A stretch of 40,144 bases of DNA from NCBI GenBank assembly GCA_013152375.1, contig JAADGM010000019.1:1-40144 (forward strand). Direction: 5' to 3'. The translations under genes and the position numbers were made by a program. The stretch comes from FCB group bacterium. GTDB lineage: Bacteria; Fidelibacterota; Marinisomatia; SCGC-AAA003-L08; JACNLC01. The notes beneath the pieces were generated by a model. It had not been told where the DNA came from and did not search any database. It saw only the letters and a program-made list of their open reading frames with translations. Of this stretch, positions 7,979 to 16,716 are shown piece after piece (within the stretch, counting starts at the first letter, position 1; every line of letters begins with the position of its first letter).

Positions 7979-8586
7979 TTTCTGACGGGGGAAGTTCCGG
8001 AGGGAAGATAAAGGCTGTAGCCCAGTTTGTCACTGATTTTTCTCAACTCATCCCATTTATCCGGGGACTGGATCATTTCCAGGGCGGTCGGGAAAACGTG
8101 ATTATTTTCAACAAAGATATGCTCTCTCAGCAAACCGATGATTCCGTTTGCCTGAAAATTCATTTGATGTTTAAAGGAATTAAAATCGGTCTCTCCGAGA
8201 TTTCTCAGAAAAATCAGAAAATTTTGTTTATAGTCTTTCAGAAAACGATGCTCGGACTCCAGCACATGATGATATTTGTGCATTCCCAGCTTCCCGAGCT
8301 CCGGGAAAATGGTCTTGTCTTCCCGAACGTGGTGCACACGCATTTTGACCAGTTTCTCTACGGATTCCACAAGATTCATGATCAACTCCGGCTGCTCAAG
8401 GGCTCCCTGAAGATTCCACACTTTTTTACGGTTAATATCCATTTCGTCAAGAATATTCAAGATGACACGATGTTCAGAAAATAAAGTGTGGATAATATGA
8501 CCTTCGGGCAGGAGCCGAAGGTATTGATCGATGATATCCTGTGAAGCTTCGGTTCTGCGCTTCACAGATGCTAATACGGGTCTCAT
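7972..8586 (-). CDS. Hemerythrin-like (HHE) domain protein
   Basis: A 204-residue helical protein with the His/Glu pattern of a hemerythrin di-iron bundle: HIIHTLFSEHRVI near residues 30-39, MRVHHVREDKTIFPEL, KYHHVLESEHRFL, and the C-terminal LREHIFVENNHVFP. Such cytosolic proteins bind O2 or NO at a di-iron site or repair Fe-S clusters (RIC/YtfE/ScdA function). It starts one base after the Rrf2 regulator stop, so they form a two-gene operon. Pairing of an NsrR-type Rrf2 sensor with a hemerythrin fits a nitrosative or oxidative stress response. That role is inferred from family and context, not from a specific residue. Confidence 0.87.
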   Translation of the reverse strand: MRPVLASVKRRTEASQDIIDQYLRLLPEGHIIHTLFSEHRVILNILDEMDINRKKVWNLQGALEQPELIMNLVESVEKLVKMRVHHVREDKTIFPELGKLGMHKYHHVLESEHRFLKDYKQNFLIFLRNLGETDFNSFKHQMNFQANGIIGLLREHIFVENNHVFPTALEMIQSPDKWDELRKISDKLGYSLYLPSGTSPVRNQ

Positions 8587-8587
8587 A

Positions 8588-9034
8588 TTACGGCTGAGAA
8601 ACCTCGCCTAAAAGCTGTCGTTTGCGGATCACTTCTTTTGCCAGGTGCTCGAGGTTTTCATGCCCCAGGAGTACGCGTATATTTTCTTTGATGATCTTCC
8701 AGTTATTGTGTAATGGACATGGGACATTATCATTACACTCATCCAGACCGATGACGCACATGTCATTCTCAGAGGGCGGGCCGTCAATTGCATAGACAAT
8801 ATCAATGACGCGGATGTCCCGTGCGGGTTTGTTCAGTTTCAGTCCGCCGCTGCGTCCCCGGAAGGACTTCACCAGATGATGCTTTACCAGCGTCTGTACC
8901 AGTTTGGCCAGAAAATGAACCGGAATGTTATAATCCTCGGCTATCTGGCTGACCATAATTTTTTCCTTATCTCTATGCTCAGCCAAATAAATCATGGCCT
9001 GTATGGCATATTCAGAGGATTTGGAGTAAATCAT
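8588..9034 (-). CDS. Rrf2 family transcriptional regulator (probable Fe-S sensor)
   Basis: A 148-residue Rrf2 regulator. The winged-helix N-terminus is typical: MIYSKSSEYAIQAMIYLAEH, then VSQIAEDYNIPVHFLAKLVQ as recognition helix, and the wing FRGRSGGLKLNKPA. Three cysteines at 93, 100 and 106 (MCVIGLDECNDNVPC) could ligate a [2Fe-2S] or [4Fe-4S] cluster. Spacing CX6CX5C is close to, but not the same as, IscR or NsrR. An AAAGGA SD precedes the ATG. It is the first gene of the operon with the hemerythrin protein. The palindrome GATACATGTATC lies 52-63 bases upstream of its start, well placed for autoregulation. Whether it senses NO, cluster status or redox is not decidable from sequence. Confidence 0.92.
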   Translation of the reverse strand: MIYSKSSEYAIQAMIYLAEHRDKEKIMVSQIAEDYNIPVHFLAKLVQTLVKHHLVKSFRGRSGGLKLNKPARDIRVIDIVYAIDGPPSENDMCVIGLDECNDNVPCPLHNNWKIIKENIRVLLGHENLEHLAKEVIRKRQLLGEVSQP

Positions 9035-9085
9035 AAAATTGTCCTTTTCAAATAAAATTGTGACGAAAATCGCAAGATAGATTAG

Positions 9086-9097
9086 GATACATGTATC
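9086..9097. promoter_or_regulatory. Candidate operator: perfect 12-bp palindrome GATACATGTATC
   Basis: GATACATGTATC is its own reverse complement and lies 52-63 bp upstream of the Rrf2 gene start, where a promoter/operator would be expected. Its TACATGTA core recurs at 9187-9194 in the same spacer. Rrf2 regulators bind short AT-rich palindromes and commonly repress their own operon, so this is a plausible self-operator. Binding is inference. Confidence 0.45.
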
Positions 9098-9186
9098 TCA
9101 TTAAACAAATGCAAATTGAGAAAATAATGCAGAATAGGGGTTTAAAAAAACCTCCAGGGACATTTTTCAATAATCTCTAACTTAAC

Positions 9187-9194
9187 TACATGTA
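9187..9194. promoter_or_regulatory. Second TACATGTA palindrome, candidate operator half of a pair
   Basis: TACATGTA here matches the core of the 9086-9097 palindrome, with centres 99 bp apart. The rest of the ~430-bp spacer (9035-9465) shows no convincing ORF or RNA gene. It has only short palindromes such as TTTGAGTCAAA at 9202-9212 and GGTTAACC at 9227-9234, and must also hold the promoter of the DUF4159 cluster. Confidence 0.3.
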
Positions 9195-9465
9195 AACCTT
9201 CTTTGAGTCAAACGCATCAATTTGTCGGTTAACCCGATAATCACACAGGTCATGCCAGGGAGATTTTTATTCTGAGTTTGAGTCAGGTTTGAATTTCACT
9301 GAAACAAAACTTTTGGTACCTCATTCAATGATTTATCTGTAGTTTTCGCACCCGTTTGCGGATACACTTTCATCGTTTTTCTATCGTCCCGGGGACAGAA
9401 ATGACGAGGTGTCTTTCCACACTAAAAAGAAATGGACCAAATACCATTGTCCAAGCTGAACTAAA

Positions 9466-10131
9466 ATGAGTAAAATCTCAACGATAGGGCTCCTGCTGTT
9501 TCTGGCCGGCGCCGTCTGCGCCCAGGAAATCCCTGCAGGCGCCGTTTCCATCTCCCGTCTTCATTATGAAGGGGGCGGTGATTGGTACACGGACCCCAGT
9601 TCATTACCCAATCTTCTGGATTATTTTCATTCAGTCACCCAGGTCAGTGTTAATCCAATTGAAAGGCGGGTAAAAATCGGAGATGACCAGTTTTATGAAA
9701 GTCCCTATTTGTACATGACCGGACACGGAAATATCAATTTTACGGATGAACAGGCTCAGATTCTCAGAGATCAGTTGATCAATGGGGCTTTTCTGCATGC
9801 CGACGACTGTTATGGGATGGATGAATCGTTTCGCAGGGAGATGGGAAAAGTCTTTCCGGAAAAAGAGCTGGTCGAATTACCGGCTGACCATGAAATATTT
9901 CACATGCTTTACGATTTTCCAAACGGTTTGCCAAAAGTCCATGAACATGATGGCAAACGCCCCCAGGCCCTGGGCATTTTTTATGAAGATCGACTGGTAG
10001 TCCTCTATACTTACGAGACAGATCTGGGGGACGGTTGGGAAGATGCTGAAGTACACCACGATCCTGCCGAAATCCGCATGCAGGCCCTGGAAATGGGAAC
10101 GAACATTTTATTATATGCCCTGAGTCATTAA
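9466..10131 (+). CDS. DUF4159 domain secreted protein
   Basis: A 221-residue protein with a signal peptide (residues 1-19, ending AGAVCA before QEIPAG). The rest matches DUF4159 (PF13709) features I know: FHYEGGGDWYTDP-like opening (here LHYEGGGDWYTDPSSLPNLL), ESPYLYMTGHGNINFTDEQ, HADDCYGMDESFRREMGKVF, LPADHEIFHMLYDF. The fold is related to class I glutamine amidotransferases/ThuA; Cys115 falls in the DDCYG turn. No activity is established for the family. In Bacteroidetes and Planctomycetes, DUF4159 genes are often near MoxR/DUF58/VWA genes; none is in this window. Its stop codon abuts the next start with no spacer, so it heads the four-gene envelope cluster. Confidence 0.88.
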   Translation: MSKISTIGLLLFLAGAVCAQEIPAGAVSISRLHYEGGGDWYTDPSSLPNLLDYFHSVTQVSVNPIERRVKIGDDQFYESPYLYMTGHGNINFTDEQAQILRDQLINGAFLHADDCYGMDESFRREMGKVFPEKELVELPADHEIFHMLYDFPNGLPKVHEHDGKRPQALGIFYEDRLVVLYTYETDLGDGWEDAEVHHDPAEIRMQALEMGTNILLYALSH

Positions 10132-13100
10132 ATGCAGCAGAATATGATCAGACAATACATTCACACTGTTCGCAAACAGCTTGCGGATTTCCATTTGTTG
10201 AAAGGGATTGTTGGTTTTATTCTGGTTCTGGCCCTGCTGACACTGCTGCTGGCAACCACAGAATCCCTGTTCTATCTCGACCCCAACCAGAGAACCAGAC
10301 TGCTTACCTGGTTCGGTGCCGTGTTTGCCGTTTTTCTGTGCTATCTGATCCTGAGATGGATTATCCATCGAAAAGCGTGGCTGGGCAACAGCACTGATGA
10401 AGCCATCGCAGCGCACATTGGGAATAAAGTCCCGCATATTGCCGACCGGCTGCTGAATGCCTATCAGCTTGAGAGCGATTTGAAACCGGAGGCGCCGGGG
10501 CAGGACCTGATACGCTATGCCGTTGACAAAGTAAACCAGCAGCTGCAGAAAACACCGGCAGCGTTATTAAAAGATAAAATCCCTCACAGGATCCTGGTAC
10601 GGTTCTTTACAATAGTCGCCGGCGTTCTGGTCATTTTTGCGATTTTTCAGCGTCCCTTATTCCCGGCCCTGTTACGGCTGGCTCACCCGGGTACAACATT
10701 TCCCGTGCCGGTACCCTTCACATTGCTGTCTGTTACCGGAAATCAGGATGTGCTGGGGGGAGATTCCCTGCAGGTGAATTTCAGGGCAGAGGGTACGCCA
10801 CCCGATTCATTGGTCCTTAACTGGATAACAGGTTCAATGGAACATCAGATGACGCTTCCCTTAGCTGACGATACAACCTCGTATCTATTTACCAATATCA
10901 AGGCGGACATCGTTTATTATGCCGAGGTCTCCTCTGATTCCTGGTTTTCTCCATGGGGTCGGGTTGCAACGGATACCGATACCATTTTTGTAACCGACCG
11001 CCCGGTGGTAGAGTCCCTGGAATTTACCATAATTCCCCCGAATTACACCGGCGAGCAACCCTGGACACACCCGGGGAATGTGACGGACATCTCTCTTCTG
11101 GCCGGCAGTACCGTCCAGGTCACGGCCACAGCAACCAAATCGCTGAGTATGGCCTGGGCTCTGATAGGAGATAACCGGGAAACGCTGAAGATCACGGGGC
11201 GCGGGATCAGAGGAACATTCACAGTTGAAGAAGATAAAGCCGTTGCTATTTACTGTCTGGATGAAAACAATGTGGGAAATCTCAATCCTGCCCAATATCG
11301 TTTTACCGTTCTCCCTGATTTTCCACCGGACCTGCTGGTTGCCGAACCTGAGCGTGAGATTGATCTGGATGAATCTTTAGCTATTAATTTCAATCTTCAG
11401 ATCAGTGATGACTTTGGATTTTCAGGAGCATCAATCGACTATCGCATCAATCACCCGGAGTATTTGACTCCGGATACAACCACTTACAGCAGAGACATCC
11501 CGGAACTGATACCGGCAGCCCGTTCGCAGCAGGTTTTCCATACCTGGGATGTGTCCGAACTGGGTCTTTCTCCCGATGATGAGCTCCAATTTCAAATCAA
11601 GCTGTTGGACAATAATATCCTCACGGGTCCCGGTAAAACAATTTCTGCAATTTTCACTGCAAGATTTCCCTCCCTGGAAGATCTTTATCGCTCGCTGGGG
11701 GATAGCGAAGACTCTGCTCTGGAAGAATCGGAAGATCTGAAAATGTCGCTCGAAGATGTAAAGGAACTGGTAGAGGAGTTGAACCTCGAAATGTTGAAAT
11801 CCGACGACGTGAATTGGGAACAACAGCAGAAAACTGAAGACATCCTTAACAAAATGGAGAATGTCACTCAGCAGATCGACGAAATGCAGGATGCCCTTTC
11901 ACAGATTTCCGAACAACTCGAGAAAAATAATCTGGTAGATAAAGGCTTACAGGAAAAGTTCTCAAAACTGCAGGATTTACTCGAACAGATCATGACCCCC
12001 GAACTACAGGAGGCCATGGACAAACTCAGGGAAGCCATGGAAGAGATGGACCCCCAGAAAATGCTCCAGGCTCTTGAAGATTTTCAGTTTAACATGGAAG
12101 ATCTTGAGGAGCAGCTGGACCGATTTATCGATATGTTTGAACAGGCCATGGCTGAACAGCGTATGGATGAAGTCGTGAAAAGACTGGAAGAGATGGTCGC
12201 TGAGCAAAATGATATCGTGGATGAATTCAAACAGGAGGATGGCCAGTCACTTTCTGAAATGGCTTCACGGGAACGCCGCCAGGAGGAAAATTTCTCAAGG
12301 CTTGATCAAGTGATGAAAGATGCTTCCGAAGCCATGGAAAAGTACGCGGCACAGCCCTCGGCGAATCTGGATGAACTGCGTCAAAGTGAGCTGGCCCAAA
12401 ACACCCAGCAATCCCTGTCCGAAGCGCGTCAGAAAATGCAAAGCGGCGATGCGTCCAGTGAGAAGCCGGCCAATGCAGCCAGTCAGCGCCTGAAAAAAAT
12501 GCTGGAGCAGGCCCAAATGATCCAACAGCAATTCCAGCAGCAGACTGTGGCCGAGATGATGGAAGAATTTCAGAAGGTTCTGCAGAATACTCTGGCTATC
12601 TCCTCACATCAGGAAAGTCTGAGCCTTTCTTCGGCAGGGTTGCGTTCCAACAGCCCCCGTCTGCCGGACATCAACGAGCAGGAAGACAAGATCCGACGGC
12701 GGACGAATCAGCTGTTTGCCCAGCTGATGGAATTGTCGCGAAAAACCTTTTACATTTCCCCGAAGATTAATCAAACTCTGGGTAAGGCCCAGGTTTCAAT
12801 GGACAAATCCATTTCCAAACTGGAGCAGAAACAGGTGAGTTCTGCCATCCGCGAGCAAAAGACAGCCATGGAAAATCTCAATAAAGCTGCCCGGCTCATG
12901 CTGGATGCCATGGATCAGATGCAATCCAGTGGTTCCGCATCCGGATTCGAATCTTTCATGGAGCAAATGCAGCAGATGTCTCAGCAGCAGCAGGGGATTA
13001 ACCAGGGAACCATGCAGCTGGGGCAGATGGGTATGATGGCCCAGCAGGCAATGATGCAGCGGCTGCAGGCCCAGCAGCAGGCCCTGCAGAAATCTCTGAA

Positions 13101-13500
13101 TGATCTGCTTTCCGAAATGCCCGGTGAAGACAGCGGCGGGCTCGCCAAAGCCTCCCAGGATATGGAAGAAGTCATCAAAGATTTTAAACGGCGTCAGGTC
13201 ACCCGGGCGACCCGTGAGCGCCAGGAACGCATTTTATCCAGGATGCTGGACAGTCAAAAATCAATGACACGGCGGGACTATTCCAAAAAACGTAAAAGCC
13301 GCACCGGGGAAGAAATGCTCTATTCGGGACCGGCAGGCTTACCAGCCGGCCTGGGAGAAAGGGATCTGTTGCTGATCCGGGCCATGGAAGATGCGCTGAA
13401 CGAAGGCCGCTCCCGGGAATATCAGGAGATGATGAAGACATATTTCCGCGAGCTGCAGAAAAACGCCCAGAAAACTGAAGCCGCAACTTTAGAGAATTAA
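10132..13500 (+). CDS. DUF4175-like giant membrane protein with long Gln/Met/Glu-rich coiled coil
   Basis: A 1122-residue protein. There are three hydrophobic segments near the N-terminus (about residues 24-41, 60-76 and 155-172). Next comes a predicted beta-rich region to about 500 (SLEFTIIPPNYTG, LLAGSTVQVTATATK, a cadherin/Ig-like feel). The C-terminal ~600 residues are charged coiled coil rich in E, Q, K and M (for example EEMDPQKMLQALEDFQFNME and a QQMSQQQQGINQGTMQLGQM stretch). This layout matches the DUF4175 family of Bacteroidetes and alphaproteobacteria, whose role is unknown. The start codon directly follows the DUF4159 stop, and the TPR gene begins one base after this stop. A scaffold across the periplasm is a guess. 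Confidence 0.8.
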   Translation: MQQNMIRQYIHTVRKQLADFHLLKGIVGFILVLALLTLLLATTESLFYLDPNQRTRLLTWFGAVFAVFLCYLILRWIIHRKAWLGNSTDEAIAAHIGNKVPHIADRLLNAYQLESDLKPEAPGQDLIRYAVDKVNQQLQKTPAALLKDKIPHRILVRFFTIVAGVLVIFAIFQRPLFPALLRLAHPGTTFPVPVPFTLLSVTGNQDVLGGDSLQVNFRAEGTPPDSLVLNWITGSMEHQMTLPLADDTTSYLFTNIKADIVYYAEVSSDSWFSPWGRVATDTDTIFVTDRPVVESLEFTIIPPNYTGEQPWTHPGNVTDISLLAGSTVQVTATATKSLSMAWALIGDNRETLKITGRGIRGTFTVEEDKAVAIYCLDENNVGNLNPAQYRFTVLPDFPPDLLVAEPEREIDLDESLAINFNLQISDDFGFSGASIDYRINHPEYLTPDTTTYSRDIPELIPAARSQQVFHTWDVSELGLSPDDELQFQIKLLDNNILTGPGKTISAIFTARFPSLEDLYRSLGDSEDSALEESEDLKMSLEDVKELVEELNLEMLKSDDVNWEQQQKTEDILNKMENVTQQIDEMQDALSQISEQLEKNNLVDKGLQEKFSKLQDLLEQIMTPELQEAMDKLREAMEEMDPQKMLQALEDFQFNMEDLEEQLDRFIDMFEQAMAEQRMDEVVKRLEEMVAEQNDIVDEFKQEDGQSLSEMASRERRQEENFSRLDQVMKDASEAMEKYAAQPSANLDELRQSELAQNTQQSLSEARQKMQSGDASSEKPANAASQRLKKMLEQAQMIQQQFQQQTVAEMMEEFQKVLQNTLAISSHQESLSLSSAGLRSNSPRLPDINEQEDKIRRRTNQLFAQLMELSRKTFYISPKINQTLGKAQVSMDKSISKLEQKQVSSAIREQKTAMENLNKAARLMLDAMDQMQSSGSASGFESFMEQMQQMSQQQQGINQGTMQLGQMGMMAQQAMMQRLQAQQQALQKSLNDLLSEMPGEDSGGLAKASQDMEEVIKDFKRRQVTRATRERQERILSRMLDSQKSMTRRDYSKKRKSRTGEEMLYSGPAGLPAGLGERDLLLIRAMEDALNEGRSREYQEMMKTYFRELQKNAQKTEAATLEN

Positions 13501-13501
13501 G

Positions 13502-15391
13502 ATGAAACTGTATCGTATAACAGCCCTGACCCTCCTGCTGGTCATCACCTGGTCCGGTCTCCAGGCCCAGAAAACGAATGATATTCTGGAAATGCTGCAA
13601 AAGTCCATGCACGCAAATCAGGCCAGGTCCTCCGGTACACAGGATAAAAAATACCAGCAGGCCCGTGCTTTTGAGAAAGCCGGTCTCTGGGAAGAGGCCG
13701 AGCAATTATATCGGGAGATAAACCTCGAGGAGCCGGGCGTCAGTAAATACTTTTCTCCCCTGAAATCCATATTAGGTCAACGAAAAGACTGGCCGGAACT
13801 CATCAAATTTTATCAGCTATATCTCCAGGCACGACCCGATGATTTCAACGCCCGCATCGATCTTGGGGGCACCTATATCCTGGCAGATTCCACACAACGC
13901 TGGCAGGCTCTCTTTCAGCAGATCGCCGACGAAAATATTTCTTCCGAAACGGTTTACAAGCGGATCATCAACAAGCTCATGTCTTTATCCGAAGACGACT
14001 TTGCCCGGAAAATACTTCAGCAATATCGGCGGGCAAATAACGATCCCGGATTTTACGCTTACAATATGGGCAACCTTTTTGCCTTGAGGATGAATTACAA
14101 ACAGGCCCTGGATGAGTATTTGCTGTTTCTCAGTCTTCAGCCTGAAAAGATTCAATCTGTATCGGACAAAATTCTGACCTTTCCCGAGACACCCGATATA
14201 CAGATACTCATCAAAGACCGTCTGTCTGCATCCGGGCTGCAGTCAGCAAAACTCATTTTATCAGATGTGGCGTTTAAGGAGAAAGCCTATCCAAAGGCTT
14301 TTGACATTCTAAAAAATGCGAATGCAGCCCCCGTCCGGTTTCTCGAACTGGGTAAAGACCTGCTTTCGGTAAAGGCATATACTTTAGCGGACAGCGTTTT
14401 GCACTATGTGCTGAGTGCCGATTCTTCCGAAGATGTGCTGGAGCAAACAGTCTATGTGCTGGCGAAGCTCTATGAGCAGCAGACAATTCAAACCCGCAAT
14501 GTACTGCCCATCTCGGGATTTTATCGGGGCAATCCCTTTTTCACGTCTCCCTTTCTGCGCGTCGATGAAGGCAGCTCTGAAGCCCTCATGGAAGCAGTTG
14601 CAATTTATGATTCCCTCAGGACCAACAAAGCTTCGGCTGAGGCTGCCTTCCGCCTGGGTGAGATACGTTTTCTGATATTATTTGATCTGGATGGTGCTCA
14701 GCTCAATTATTCCGAAGTCCTTAAAATGCCCGGAAAGCTGCCTTTCCTGCCCCCAACGAAACTCCGACTCGTGGATCTGCTCATTGCAAAAGGTAATCTT
14801 TCCGCAGCCGGCGCACTGGCGTCGGACTATCTGTCAACAGCATCACGTCCGCCATTTGTCTTTGCCCTCAAACAGAAAATTGCCCAGATCCTCATGTATC
14901 AAAACAACCTGGATTCTCTCAATGTACTCATCACCGGAATGGTCCGTGAAATGGACCCCTCAGACGCCCTTTACAACGATGTCCTGGAAGTGTCGGGACT
15001 GCTGAAAACCTTCGGCAGTGATACGACAGCTTTTACGGTCTTTGCCGAAGCACAATTTCTGCTGCAGCAAAATAAGCGGGCCGAAGCTATTAAACGTCTG
15101 GAACCCCTGAGTCACAGCAGTACACCTGAGATCGGTCAGCTGGCTACTTATCAGCTGGCAACCCTGTACCTGCTCCAGGGGGAATCGGATAAAGCCGGAC
15201 AGATCACTCTTACCATGGACGGTGAGTCTCTGTATGCAGAACTCGGGATGATCATGCGTGCTGAGATCAAGGATTATTTGGAAAATGATCTGGCAGCGGC
15301 CATAGATATCTATCTGGAATTTCTGGATAAATATCCCCTGAGTATTTATTATGACGACGTGCGCATCAGACTCCGGGAGCTGGCAAGCTGA
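13502..15391 (+). CDS. Secreted TPR-repeat protein
   Basis: A 629-residue protein with a signal peptide (MKLYRITALTLLLVITWSG, cleavage near LQAQ-KTN). It is followed by helical repeats typical of tetratricopeptide modules: ARAFEKAGLWEEAEQLYREI, WPELIKFYQLYLQARPDDF, YNMGNLFALRMNYKQALDEY, AEAIKRLEPLSHSS, and a C-terminal DLAAAIDIYLEFLDKYP of the YbgF/outer-membrane-lipoprotein type. TPR proteins are adaptors. Its position, one base after the DUF4175-like gene, suggests it binds that protein or its DUF4159 partner in the periplasm. No catalytic motif is visible. Individual repeats are degenerate, so exact repeat number is uncertain. Confidence 0.85.
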   Translation: MKLYRITALTLLLVITWSGLQAQKTNDILEMLQKSMHANQARSSGTQDKKYQQARAFEKAGLWEEAEQLYREINLEEPGVSKYFSPLKSILGQRKDWPELIKFYQLYLQARPDDFNARIDLGGTYILADSTQRWQALFQQIADENISSETVYKRIINKLMSLSEDDFARKILQQYRRANNDPGFYAYNMGNLFALRMNYKQALDEYLLFLSLQPEKIQSVSDKILTFPETPDIQILIKDRLSASGLQSAKLILSDVAFKEKAYPKAFDILKNANAAPVRFLELGKDLLSVKAYTLADSVLHYVLSADSSEDVLEQTVYVLAKLYEQQTIQTRNVLPISGFYRGNPFFTSPFLRVDEGSSEALMEAVAIYDSLRTNKASAEAAFRLGEIRFLILFDLDGAQLNYSEVLKMPGKLPFLPPTKLRLVDLLIAKGNLSAAGALASDYLSTASRPPFVFALKQKIAQILMYQNNLDSLNVLITGMVREMDPSDALYNDVLEVSGLLKTFGSDTTAFTVFAEAQFLLQQNKRAEAIKRLEPLSHSSTPEIGQLATYQLATLYLLQGESDKAGQITLTMDGESLYAELGMIMRAEIKDYLENDLAAAIDIYLEFLDKYPLSIYYDDVRIRLRELAS

Positions 15392-15430
15392 TAAAGGACC
15401 TTAAAAATCATTTATGAAAAAAGGAAGATT

Positions 15431-16711
15431 TTGATCAAAACTAAAACCTCATTGCCCTCCCGACTCATCCTGTTGTTTCTGGCCGGACTCTTCTCCATTG
15501 TCACGGGACAAAAGCTGCTCATTCCCATGGACCTGACACAGACAGATCACCTGAAAGCCTATGGTGTTGCCTACTGGACCCTCAAGCAGGGCCGGAATGT
15601 AGATTGGCTACTGAATTATCGTGGCGGGGCCTTCATGATGGATGATTCTCAAAACCTTGAAAGAGAATGCAAGGTCCGGGGAATTTCCTTTGAGCTGGTA
15701 AATGCCGCCCAGCTGGGTGCTATCTACGGTGAAATTGAGGCGAACAACATGGATGATGTACTGCTGGAAAAAGCACCCAAAATTGCCGTTTATTCCCCCC
15801 CGGAAATGCAGCCCTGGGATGATGCTGTAACTCTGGCACTTACCTATGCTGAGATCGATTATGAAACCGTTTTTGATGACGAAGTTCTGGCAGACAAATT
15901 AAACGATTACGACTGGCTGCATCTCCATCATGAGGATTTTACCGGACAATACGGTAAATTCTACCGCAATTATCATGGCGCCGCCTGGTACCAGAACCAG
16001 GTAGCAGATTTTGAAAGGATTGCCCGGCGTCACGGCTTTGCTACTGTACAGGAACTGAAAAAAGCGGTGGCTGCGAAAATCCGGGATTTTACAGTGAATG
16101 GCGGCTTTCTCTTCGCCATGTGTTCGGCTACGGATTCTTTCGACATCGCGCTGGCAACCCAGAAAACAGATATTGCCGCTTCCGTCTATGACGGCAGTCC
16201 GGTAGATCCAGATTACCGCAGCAAAATCGATTATTCAAAATCTTTTGCCTTTGAAAATTACAGTCTGTACACGGACCCCATGGTCTATGAATATTCCACC
16301 ATCGACATTCCACCCAGCAATAAACCGGTGACCCGCAGCGCCGAGGCGGATTATTTCACACTGTTTGAGTTCTCCGCCAAGCTGGACCCGGTTCCTACCA
16401 TGCTGACACAGGATCATGTGGGTGTTATCAACGGCTTTATGGGGCAAACTACCGCTTTCAATCGTAATTACCTCAAAAAAAGCGTGGTGATCCTGGGAGA
16501 AGTTGAAAACGATCTGATGGTGAAATATATTCACGGCAATGAGGGTAAAGGCTCCTTCACCTTTCTCGGGGGTCATGATCCCGAGGACTACCGGCATTTC
16601 GTTGGAGATCCTCCCACAGATCTTTCCCTGCACCGGAATTCCCCCGGTTATCGGCTGATCCTGAACAATGTACTCTTCCCGGCTGCCCGGAAGAAAGAAA
16701 AGAAAACCTGA
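15431..16711 (+). CDS. Secreted amidotransferase-like protein (the 'asparagine synthetase B'-named family)
   Basis: A 426-residue protein starting at TTG 15431, supported by AAGGAAG at 15421-15427; the nearby ATG at 15414 hits a stop after six codons. The signal peptide (LILLFLAGLFSIVTG-QK) is followed by family sequences I recall from Bacteroidetes: LIPMDLTQTDHLKAYGVAYW, DWLLNYRGGAFMM, WLHLHHEDFTGQYGKF, and FLFAMCSATDSFDIALA with Cys231 in a nucleophile-elbow-like turn. Databases often name this group asparagine synthetase B, but it has no Asn-synthetase ATP domain and is exported, so that name is almost surely wrong. It lies 39 bp after the TPR gene, closing the cluster. Function unknown. 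Confidence 0.82.
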   Translation: MIKTKTSLPSRLILLFLAGLFSIVTGQKLLIPMDLTQTDHLKAYGVAYWTLKQGRNVDWLLNYRGGAFMMDDSQNLERECKVRGISFELVNAAQLGAIYGEIEANNMDDVLLEKAPKIAVYSPPEMQPWDDAVTLALTYAEIDYETVFDDEVLADKLNDYDWLHLHHEDFTGQYGKFYRNYHGAAWYQNQVADFERIARRHGFATVQELKKAVAAKIRDFTVNGGFLFAMCSATDSFDIALATQKTDIAASVYDGSPVDPDYRSKIDYSKSFAFENYSLYTDPMVYEYSTIDIPPSNKPVTRSAEADYFTLFEFSAKLDPVPTMLTQDHVGVINGFMGQTTAFNRNYLKKSVVILGEVENDLMVKYIHGNEGKGSFTFLGGHDPEDYRHFVGDPPTDLSLHRNSPGYRLILNNVLFPAARKKEKKT

Positions 16712-16716
16712 CACAG

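Noticed and set aside
9035-9465. Small RNA or short gene in the 430-bp spacer
   Set aside because: Only short palindromes seen; no ORF with an SD, no tRNA cloverleaf, no strong terminator.
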